From assembly GCA_018873245.2 (NCBI GenBank), contig JAEMBT020000008.1, positions 13,751,172-13,815,171 of the forward strand: a stretch of DNA of 64,000 nucleotides, written 5' to 3'. This stretch comes from Archegozetes longisetosus. Its lineage: Eukaryota > Arthropoda > Arachnida > Sarcoptiformes > Trhypochthoniidae. Below the pieces are notes generated by a model that saw only the letters and a list, made by a program, of their open reading frames with translations, was not told the origin of the DNA and searched no databases. Shown one piece after another: positions 23,622 through 36,000 of this stretch (position 1 is its first letter; each line of letters opens with the position of its first letter). The translations under genes and the position numbers were made by a program.

Positions 23622-26600
23622 TTAATGAACCCATGAGCGACTGGACGGGGCTGTTGTCATCGACGAGCTGTGCGCTACTGATGTATTTGAGGCATTCGAT
23701 CCGTGGTGAAGAGGATCAAAGTTGAAGTCGAGAGTCCCGTCAACACTCAGCTCATGGCGTATGACTTGATCCACATCACACTCCAGCCCGCCTTGTAATG
23801 AGTCGAAGTTGAGGTCCAAATCATTTGGCAATGGGTTGTTTAGTGATAGCAAATGTCCCATAACTTGAGATGCAGTTGTGCCGAGAGATGTTACCGATGA
23901 TGAAGTCGTTGTTACAACGGGTGATATCGCCAGTGACGATGAGTCAAGTGCTTTCTGTGCATTTAGGGATCGCAATAAAGCGTGGCTGTCAAGTAGTGAT
24001 GATGAATGACAATAAGCTCCTGAAAATTGAAAAGCAATTTATAGCCATTAGAATTTGAGTCAAGTACAAAATTGCAAATAGAAAATAGAAAATAGAATAT
24101 ACTGAATACCAAATACTAAATACCAGATACTGAATACCAAACACTAAATACCAATAATATATACTGAGCACTAAATACCAAATACCCAATACTAAACACA
24201 CCAGTACCTCAAACCGCACTATTGCTTACTCTTGGTGTTACAAGAGCAAAGTTTTGCTCGCAATATTGAATCTATTATATTTCATACAATCATGAATAGC
24301 CACACAACAAAAAAGTTTAGTCGAGTGACTTTTAATGTGGGTCTTGAATAATACTTATAATAGTGGTAATAGTCTGACACTACAACACACAGACAGAAAG
24401 ATGACAGTAGTAGGAGTAATAGCATAACTACTGAGCAAACATAGAGAACACAAAGTAAAGAGTATTGAAATGAAAAGAAAGACAAACCTCTATTTTGGGC
24501 AGTATTAGACTGGGCTTGACATTGATGTTGAGGCGAATAATTAGGCGTAGAATTGCCAGTAAGAGGAGCTAAAGTGTCCATACTCTGACTTGGAGAGAGT
24601 ACAGGTGACAAATTGGTCAAACTATATGAGCCATTAGTTCCGAGAACATCAGCAGCTAAAAGACGGGACGGACTGCGCGGTCCACTCACAGTATTAAGTG
24701 CGGTCAAAGTGGTGGCCCCGCTCTCACTGGGAGCTTGTGTCTGAAAGAATGGATCATTGCTGCCACCATTTCGATTACTAGTGTTATAACCGGTCAGTGG
24801 TCCAAAGCTGCTTATATTGTAGCTGTTATTCAGCGCCCCGTGTGATGTCGCCGGCGAGAGCTGACCAGTTGGACTTGTCTTATTTACGCCCAGAAATGCA
24901 TTGTTACCACCGAGTTTCATGGTATTGGCCATCTCTACCAACTGCTCTGTACTGTATTGATCGACTTCATTCACGTTTGAAGAATATAGACGACCGATAT
25001 CTGCATTCCAGCCGGCCAAAGGTGACAGAGGAGGTACCTGTCAGTCAAAAATTTGACATTCATTTCAGTTCTATAAATAACTATCGACACAAAACTGGGT
25101 TCACTATCTCTTCATTATTATGTAAATCAGATATTTTAGAGCTAGAAACGCATTGAGAAAGGGCTTACTTGGCTGTCATGCATATCATTCTCAACTGCAG
25201 GAATCGGCGAAAGTCTGCCACAAGAACTTGCATTGGATGAAGCTCGAGGTCGAAATTCAGGACTAAGTTGGAAACCATGATGTAGCGGTGATTCAGGAAA
25301 CATGTCGAGACCTTCAGATACTGATGAGCTCGGACTGGGAGTTGTTTGATCGATAGTCAAGCCATTCTTTAACTGCTCGACCTTTTTCTTCACTCTTCCT
25401 CTTTTCTTTTCATACTTAGACGTCTCCATGCTGGTAGCTCTTCTTCGCGCTGCTTTGCCAGGTTTCGCGTCTGGGTTAATCATCCACCACGAACTCTTAC
25501 CAGTCCCTTCATTTTGTACTCTCATGAACCGATTATGTAATGACAAATTATGTCGGATCGAGTTCTAAATTTAATCAATTAAAGTCTATTTAGTTTCTCA
25601 TTCACTATAAACTGTTGTACTTGATCTATAAGTTTGTTGTTTTTCATGCAAAGTTTTGTCATCTTTCAAAATTAGGTCTATATATCACCGAATGTCAAGA
25701 CTGTCAGCTATTCAAAGCACAAATTATTAGCGTTCATCCCAGACACTAAAATTAGTATCTGATGAACATTTAGTTTTTATGGCTATAAATGATTTATGCC
25801 ACAAAACTCAGTTTAATCGTCCAAAAATAATTTGAGATAAAAGCCCTCAATCTGGTAATAGTACTCGTGTCCTAATGGATAAAATTCAGTGCTATCTTAT
25901 TATAAGATCGGGATAGAGATGCAATCAAGTGACTTGAGCCAAAACAACATTAAGGTTGGATGCAATTTGTAATTTTATAGAAACCATTGGAAACCATCGG
26001 GAATATCACCACTACTAACACTAAATACTCCCATATCTCTCAATCAATATTATTATTGATGATAGACGAGTATATTTTCAAAGCATAATATTCAGCGACG
26101 AAAGTAGTTTTATTAATTTTTAAACAAATAGTGCAGAAAATCAAACGAAAGCACTTGACATGAATAGCTGAAGAATAGATAGTGTCATATCATTTAAATT
26201 GATTGCAAAATATATTGTAGTGTATTGTAAGTAATTTGGAAAATGAAGTAACAAGATTTAGTGTATCACAAATTTGAGTGCAGGAGAGACCAAAAGGAGA
26301 GAGAGAGAGGGAGAGAGACAACGAGAGAGAGGTTGATGATAGGATATAAGAATGAGCCTCGGCTGAAATGTCCAGAAAGCATTTGTTAGAAAGGGGCTAA
26401 CCATTAATCAGGATGTGCAGGCCTACGACTCCCTACTGGCTTGAAAAATGGTAGATTTTCACTCCACATACTATACATAAGTATTACTGGTCTTATTCAC
26501 TATTTTAAAAGCATTTCATCATTAGATCCATTGCAATTCTCGACTGATAAAAAAGCAATCATTTTAACGCATTCAGTGCTTCTAATAACTTGTAAGTTAT

Positions 26601-27598
26601 TGCTCAGAATATTGTCTGCTCCCAAACAATTGATAAACACCTAAGATTTTCAATTGAATGTGAACGGAATGTGAACGAGAGAACACCTTACATAAGTGAT
26701 CATTAGGAAGTAGTGACGGAAACAAAATCGAAAATTTGAATAGCAAATCAAAAATAGTAATGAGTTTCTTTCACATAATATTATTTAATTGCTGCAACAC
26801 TTGTAACAAAATTTAATTACATTTTTAATGGCATTTTGTTTTTTATAGAATCGAAGAAAAATATACGTACATGAAAGTAGTGTATAATTTTGGTATAATA
26901 GACAGCTTCATAGCATGGAAAATGCATAAAGAAAAAATACCTTAAGTTTTTGAAAAATATGTACTTTGAGGCGAAATAGGCTCTGATGAAGCAATGGAAA
27001 ACTGAGAAATTCTTTATCAGCCGAGTATATGTCAATAAAAAGGAAGAAGAAGTCTAACAAAAGTTAATTATTTGTTTAGAATAGATGTTATGTTTACATA
27101 AAAAGATAGAGATGGGGTTTTTCTCAATTTGACAGATAATATTATCTAAATATAAGAGTAATTGTAAGTTGACTTGTTCGTCATTTTTATCTCATAGCAA
27201 ATGGTAAGCAAGGCAAATTTCATGTTATTGTCGTAACACTGGTGACCATTCAGTAATAATTACATAAGAGGGAGAGTGACTGAATCCCACTCTTCAACTC
27301 AAATGAAATGATCAAATGGACAGAATTCACGCAAGAATATGATTAAAGTAGAGACATGAAAAGGATTGGGAAGAGGAGAAACTAAAGCAAAATAGCGATG
27401 GATAGCCAACGCCTGGTATGGAAGGAGCGAACGGTCAATAATTTTATTTGACAATAAATCAATTTTTCGCAACTGATCGAATTGTTCGGGTGGTGTTCGT
27501 GATATCCCTTACGGTAATCTTTAATCTAAGAGAACTTCGATGTAGACTATACGGTACTATCGTATACATAATGTAGTTTCAGTCAAAAAGATGACTAG

Positions 27599-27632
<34 letters not shown>

Positions 27633-30600
27633 CTCTCCCCTCTCCGATCGTGATAGTGAGATGAATGGCAGCTTTAATAAAAGCAGCGTTAGAATAATCG
27701 AAAATATTGGCGGTGCCTAAAACATAGTAAGTAAATATGATAAGGCATGAAACGTGAATTCTTTCTCCCTATAGACTGGCAAACAAGATATCATGAAACA
27801 TGGAATATGCTTAAGTGCCTCTCTATCCTTCTCACCTGTACCTTATTTATTGTGAAAGCTATCATTTTTTAAAACTCAATCTTAAGCTCCATTTTATCAG
27901 TATATTATAATCTCTAATCACATCTCTTCTCTTCTTTGAAGATCTACATTTTTAAGGAGTGCAAACTTTTTAAAATTAGGTTCAAAGTAATAAATCAGCA
28001 GAAATATATTTAGGTTGAAATTTTAATAAATGTTTTCAAAAAATAAAACACCTAAACAGTCTTCCTGCTACGAATTTTTTCAGACAATCATTTAATAAAT
28101 ACAGAAATTGATAACTATTGAAGGGAATAGAGAACTGAAAACTGCGAAATCCAATTTTCAAGTAATAAATTAGGGAAAAGATTAGAATAGATTGGTTTAT
28201 GAATGTACATAAACTCGAGGTGAGATTACATGTCGAGTCAATTGAACCAAAAGCCGACACTTGTGCACAACAAATATCTACAGTTTAAGGAGTTAAGGCA
28301 GGGGATCAAAGTTGAACGACATTCTCGAAGGCCATCAAAGCAATACTGATAATCTGATTTTAGACTGAGAGTCAACTCAACCTTTCCCATATCACAATCA
28401 CAATATCTCACAATCTCTTTGCTACCTCTCTCTCTCGCTCTATGACTCTCTCTCTCTCACTCCCAGTAACTCTCTTTCTCAATACTTTCGTAAAATAAAA
28501 ATGCCTGAAATGACTGACCGGATACTAGAGTTGATAGAGAAAGAAGACGAAAAGTAGAGGTAAGTGCAAGTTGAGTGAGTGCAACTGGATCATAATCTTG
28601 AATCGATCCCTTTCCTGCCTATTGTGCAGTTCAATACATATCGTCATCGATGGGATACGCATAGGAAAAAATCACTGCTCTCACTATCTGGCAGTACTTT
28701 TTTGGTTTGAGTTATAGGCGAAAAGCAGCTCAACTTTATTTCATACAGAGTTTGATCAAAGCAATGACCCCTATTCTAGAGAACCCCTCAGATTCTCCGC
28801 ACCGAAATCCTTGACCTTCGAGCTGAAAGAGGTTTCATACTTGAAACCACATTTGGCTAAAATCTATCCATACTTGCAATCGCGTTCGATGGATTGATTG
28901 GTGTGTTAGCTATGCTACTGCTAAATAGATTTAGTGTATTTGTGCATAATGTTCGAGACCAGACTGGAGAGGAAATGAGTTGAGCATCGCCTCTAAAGGA
29001 AATGGGAGACCATGTCATCTAAAATCATCTCTAAAGTAACATATGATCGACTATATAAAGTGCTATCTGTAATGTTAATTGAATGAGAGATAGGAGTTTA
29101 TAGCAACCTAAGCACCATATCTAGAATGATGTGCAGATAAAACTGATTACAATAATTTGATGCAAGTGTCGAGTAATATTCCACTGCATTACACCATTGA
29201 ATCGAATGTTTAGATTTAGATTTACAAGTTATACAAAAGATAATTATAATGCGCATCATTTTTAGTATCTAAACTACCATTACTTTGAGGAAAATTTGTC
29301 CATTTCAAGTTCTTAGTCATTACATAAAAACGACTCTCATTGAAATAAATCCTGAAAACTTTTGAAAGCTAGCCAAAATCGCAAATCAACTTTTAAAAGA
29401 TAAAAACCAAAAATATCGATAAATTATAGATGTGTTGAAATGCTGACCAAATAGTGGAATATTCTCAAATATTATATTGTGTTTAAAATGAAAGATCTGA
29501 TAATTTAAAAGCGGAGATACTAACTATAAAATATTATGTAAATAAAAAATAAGTTAAGGTCGCGTGGAATATTGGTCTAGATAATAGAGAAAAAGCAGCA
29601 GAAGCATTTCAAATGTATATAATATTGAACACAAGTACTACACCTACACCTGCATGAGAAGCAGCAGCACTGGTTGTCAGACATGCAATATTAAATAAAA
29701 TGAAACAAAGCAGAGTAGAGAGTAATTTAGTATAAAATGGCACTAATAGAGAGTAGAGTTGTGGCAATGTGCAAAATCCAAAGTTCATCTAGTTAAAGTT
29801 ATACTAGTATAGCTGTTTATAATAAATGGCATTTAATAGGCAAATGTCTACATAAAAAGTACTAATAGGTAAATGTCTATATAAAAACTGCTAATATGTA
29901 TTCATAGCAACTGTTAAAGACACAGGTGGTTTTATACTACACTCAAAAAATGCTTATCTAACAATATGTCCCTCAAAATAAAAGAGACAAAAGGACGAGG
30001 ACTGAGTACCTGTATGATGTCTATGCATTCTGTGTATTGTGCGTGTGTGTATGTACGTGTGTAGATGTGGTCTATGTGTTAATGCTTGCAACTTTTATAC
30101 AACTGCTAACATAGTATTTTATTTAACACATCATATTGTATATATAAATGCTATTAGCTATTATTTAAATTAAGTATTTATATGTACGTGTACACTAAGC
30201 CTCTGAAATGACTAATGCTAAAGGCTAAACCATTTAAAACTGGAAATGATTATCAATTGCAAAATAAATGTAACGCAGTTCATTGAATAGAAGCCTCATA
30301 ACCAACCATCAATTGATTTAAGTGTTGGCAAGCATTTCTTTACAGTAAACATTGATTAGAAATGGATATTTTATTTGCTAAACAAACTGTTGTAGCATAG
30401 CAAAAATGTAATATGAGTTTTATAATTGAACGCTATACTAAAACTAGAGAATGCCATTTGACCATCATTTCAAACCCATATTAGGTGGCATTTATGTCAA
30501 TAATATATACAATAATTAGAATGTCTTCAAATTTCTAAATGCATCAAATTATTACGAAACAAAATTATCCATTAAAAACATAATTAAAGCTGCATGTCGT

Positions 30601-33057
30601 AACTTCAAATTCAAAAACTAGTCAATTGTTAAAGATATAGCGTTTGTTATTCACGTGATGTGTGGTATAAATATCTATTAAATTACTTTAGGAGAAACAT
30701 AATCGTGCAAAATATGTATAATTTTTCATTTCATAATTCAACTGCAGTTTATTCCAAACGCAAATAATACTACTTTTATGAAATTTTGTATCAATACTGG
30801 AAAGCAATATATTTGAAAAATAAAGCAGTTCAAGAGAAGGTAAAGAGAAACAATTGACGTGAGATTTTCTCTCGTAAGCTTCGATCGATAATACTGTCTG
30901 TCTGCACGAGAATAGTTTTGTCTCAATCTAACAAATTCAATAATATTGTATATCAAATTCTAAATTTATTTAACGTAATTCTCGAGCCCAAAGTATTTTA
31001 AGGCTATTCAAGTTATAAAAGTCATATTATATTTAATAAGAAAATCAAATTTATAAGAAAGATGAAGAGAAAGTAAAAATAAGGCAGAGTTAGGGGAATA
31101 CTAAAATTACTGCGCATAAGACTAGACGCAAAGCGATTTGTTTAGAAATAGCAATCGAAAGCACGTGACGCCATTCATTGAAATCTAGTTTCATTAATCA
31201 GTCAGTTTCGACATTTCGCAGTCATAAGACCAATAACAAAACGTCAATTTGAATTAAGGGGATTTTGGATTTGTTTCAAAATTATATTTATCACATTATT
31301 AAATGCATTTATACGATTGAAATACTTGCAGTCCTTGTTAACTTTTCCATCTTAGGTACAAGTTCAATCAAGAGCTTAAATTCAAATTGACTGACCAAAA
31401 GTTTAGATTTCAAGTGAACGTCTAATTAGACCCTAGAAAAGGTGTTAGTTTTCCTTAAAACTTAGATAATTTGATAATTAGGAAAAGTTAGTACAAAATG
31501 GTCTTATGATAGAAGTAAAGTTAAGGAAGGAGGAAATACATTAATTCCATATAACAGTTATGAAGGTAATGATGACGAAGGATCGCACCAAACATCTCAG
31601 TTCACTTTCAAAGTAAACTTAATTTATTATCAAAACTTAATCATTAATCAGGTGATTAACAGATTGCGTGTTTAATTTCTTATTAGCAAAGTGTTAAGCA
31701 ATTCAACTGCAAAATTTGAATCAAAAATTAGGAATGCTTGCTTGCACTTCAACCACATCTATTCGATAGAGTCAACAAATCATCAGAAGATTAAATACTA
31801 TTAAAATGAGGGATTAATTTGATTTGACATAATAGTATCGAATAATGAACTGCTGTATGAAAGTTAAACCTCAAGGTTCTAATGTGATGGTTCATACGAA
31901 CAGCTAAGCAAAATTAAAGGAATAGCAATCAAACTTAAGCTTCAAATAGCAATAAGTTATTCCAAATCGAATCTTAGTTCAGATGAATCAGCGATATATA
32001 TGAATGAAAGTTAAGCTCAATCTAAAAGTGGATGTGAGTGAGAATAAAACAAACTAATAAGTGAGAACTTGGAGTAGTATTACATAAAGAAGAGAAGGGA
32101 GAATGAGTTTGTGTAAATCCGAAGACTAGTTACGTCAGGTTGAAAAACTTCATATTAAAATCGAGGTAATAGTGAGCTGTGTCTGAGGTAACGGTGAGCT
32201 TGTCTGAGGTAATGGTACGCTATGGCTGAGGTAATAGTGAGCTATTGCTCGAATTGATAGCCCGTCTGCCAGCTTCAGGATTTTCCCATTCCTCCCCTTT
32301 TATTTCTACTAAGAGAGAGAGACAGTTAATGTTGTGTAGCGAACGCTATGTTTCATTAATGATTTATACGCGTAAAGGCAGCAAATGCTACAGAAAATAG
32401 CATAACATTTCTAGAGTGTAGTGAGAGAGAGAGAAAGACATTTCTATTCTTCTGTTAATTTTCATTCAGTTCGTCAGTCTCTGGTTCTCTCGGAGAGCAG
32501 TTGTCTATCCCTTACATACTAGGATGGAGTGAGAGCTTTAGGGTTTGATTATGAGTAGTAAAAAGAAGTGTAAGGGAAAAAAATATATGAGATTTATGGC
32601 AAACATGCTTTTCACGTGGCAAGAAGTAGTGCATTGTTAGGGAACTAACCTTACTTTTACACATTTACCCTCTGTATTGGGTGTGAGTGAGAGAAGTGGT
32701 GCAGAAAAATAATAGCACTTCGAGATTAAGATTAAGCTGAAAAAAGGAATCACGGTATGAGTCTTATATCCAACCATTTCTTATAATTCTGCTAAATCTC
32801 ATTATAATACATCTACTCTTCTATCCTTCACAACCATTCGAGTAGAAAAAACAATTATTCAATACTTTAAGATTGAAACTGAAAGATCCCCAGCACTAAA
32901 AACCGCTCATCAAACTAAATGCTCTCTCTTTCAAATAAAATGCTTTATCTTAGAGTTAGGTCATTATTCTTATTACGATAATGTGACTACACGTGCGATA
33001 ACTAATATATTACGGTTAAATTAAATTACGGTCCCTGTTATTAAATATAAGTATCTC

Positions 33058-33096
<39 letters not shown>

Positions 33097-36000
33097 AATA
33101 CTCAAGTACATCAAACTGAAGTGGACTGATATTAAATTCTGAGCTCTGCATATATTAACTCAAATAACAATATTTGCGCATTTACTATACATCTAGTGTT
33201 ATAATGTTTACGAGTTAAATAGATGTTCATTTATTGCATACCTAAATACGTGGATTCTATTGAATCCTGTTATAGAAATTATGGAAATTATACAAATGAC
33301 ATTGCAACAAATGTCATAAAATTGATATTTATTATTAGAAGACTAAAAGAGAATGGCATGTGATAACTAAAACAAAAGATAAACAGCAATTTTTAGCTGG
33401 TAACTTAAAATGCTATTAGTTATTTTAGTGGCAATTTGTTGATTTTCGCGCAACCAAGTCCCAAACTGTGACATATTTAGTGTAATTTATTTGTGTAAAA
33501 CGAGTAAAAGGAGAAAGTTTATCCTTGAATTCGAACAAATAAATTATGAGTCTTAGACATTTTTAGTAACATAAAACTCTTTGAGCACGTTGAAAAGTGA
33601 GAATATGAACCAGTACAATTCTAGTGATTTATTGGCGGTCTTCTGTCCACTCATTGATACTCCACTTTCTCCAAAGTGTGCTTCAAAGATAGTGTGCGTC
33701 AAACATAGCGTCTCAAACTTAGTGTCCCAAACATAGTCTGCTTCCAACATAGGGTGCAATCAAAGGGTCAATTTGAATAAAACGAACATTTGCTTATATT
33801 GAAGACAAGTTTTAAGAAATAAATCATGTCTTTCATGAACAAAAGAGTACATGATTGAAGCTGTAGAGAGACATCTGCTTTGATAATTTAAATTTCACTT
33901 TCGATAAACTAGGAGTTAGATTATTACGCATTTGATTATAATATACATAGTGATCGACTTATCAGCAAAATGGTCTAATGTTTATATAATTAATATTTAG
34001 CTGCAGTTTACAGGAATCATTGCTCAATGCTATCACAATTGGTTGCTTTGGTAACAAGACTAAGCTCTAAAGACAGCAATCGAATTGGGGTTAATGACGA
34101 CCAATACATGTGTTAATGGATTGAAAGCTAAATACTTTTTCATAGTCAACCAATAGATAACAGAAAGTCGAGTTAAAAGAGAGATATGCACAAATTATAA
34201 CAACTATTTGTAGCGTACATTCAGATTTATTTTTCCAGTATATTGTATATAATTTTGAGCAGTAGTAGAGCTGTAAACAGAACCGACTCAACATATACAG
34301 GATTAGTTGAACAGATACAGAACGAGCTGAACAGACACAGAACGAGCTGAACAGATACTGGATTAGCTAAACAGCTACGCACATACTGAATCAGCTAAAC
34401 AGTCAAACGCATACCGAATCAAGCAAACAGCCAAACACATACTGAATCAACCAAATGCGTAACACAGTAACTCTTAGCCCATAAGGAAGCATTATTTTAA
34501 TTACGTTAGGTTAAATCCCATACTGGAAACCCCCTCTCATCCAAATGGAGACTAGTCTGGAACAAGCTCTGACTTGATAATCAGAATAAGCCATTTTGTT
34601 ACGCTTTGACCTTTACTTTTACGAAGCCCCTTCGAATGCTCATAACGTAATTAAAGAATAAGTTAGAAATATCTGCTTTTAATGCATTCACCAACCCGAA
34701 AGTTTTATTTTTGGCAACTGAACCAGTGCTCATTTTCAAGAGCCTGTCTGTTCCTAAAATTACTAAAAGCTACTTCTGCATGATTTTAGCTCCAGTCTTA
34801 AAGTCAGGGATCGCAGACATAATTTATATTATGATACGTATCACTAATAATTGCACACTAAAAGCTCAAAACCCAACTAAGCTCTAGCCTACCCAATAAA
34901 ACTCAAATCAATTCTCATATAGTTATGTATATTTGTTTTATTTGATTAACTTTTCAGATTAAAGATTTGCAGTCAATGTCAATAACTACATACGAAACAC
35001 TATTTGATTAAGAAGTCATCTGAAAGACTGACAGAAACCATGTTTTAATTTTTCAAATAAATATGCAATTAATATCTGGCACTAAAATCATTGAAGATAG
35101 AGTGACTATAGATTCATAAGGCACGAGTTTATCATAAATAGAGAGTAAAGTTTAACTAAGTTATCGTTTCAACATAATAGAGTGCAAGTATAATAAAATA
35201 TAATAAAATATGATAGCGCGAATGGGCTTAAAGGTTATATTGTGGTCGTGCATGTAGTGGTCTAAATACCATTCATAACTATTCCGGTTTTCATTACTTT
35301 CTTTCATTCAATTTAACAATTTATTCAAATTTAACCATTCGTTGAGAATAAAATCATAAGTATATTGAACCGATGCAATTCACTTTCGACATTAGTTTTA
35401 TAATCAATTATTTCTGTAATTATGTTCACACTTGAAAAGCCTTTCAAATTAAACCAACACTAGATTAAGGATAGATTGCTTTATTCTTTATTGCTCATAA
35501 GTCTAACTTAATTCATGGCAAACGTTATTAATGAAGACTAAATTTTACTTTTAGCAGTAATTAGAGAGTAATAAATTGAATTGTAGGCGAATTGAGACCT
35601 CTATCGAAGACCTTTGTAACACGAGTTCTAAACACAAGTGCAGTTCGACTTTTTATCTTTATCTCTATGCTAAACGTTATTGAAGTTTAACTACTAATGC
35701 CTTATTGCGACTGAATCTGAGAAAAGAACAACTCATATCTAGAAAGGCGAGCCTGGCGTTCAACAAATATTCTACTTTTTCATCTCAATCAACTAAATCT
35801 TAAAATTAATTCCATGACTTTCACTAAAACATTCACCCAACTAATCTAAAACTGGAATCAAAGTGAAAATATTAAAAATTATGAGTTAAATGATGAATAT
35901 ATAATGAGTTGAGAAACTGGTATTCCCTCCAGTCGTTAAGTAAAAAATTCAAAGTTATAATTATCTATCAGCAATTTTTAAGCACTTCTTCCTCTTATAG

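Noticed and set aside
23989..24219. 76-codon minus-strand ORF, hydrophobic and Tyr/Trp-rich
   Set aside because: It reads the tandem AATACCA/AATACTA repeat in FOXO intron 3.
33553..33759. 68-codon minus-strand ORF
   Set aside because: Most of it translates the degenerate AAACATAGTGTGC minisatellite.
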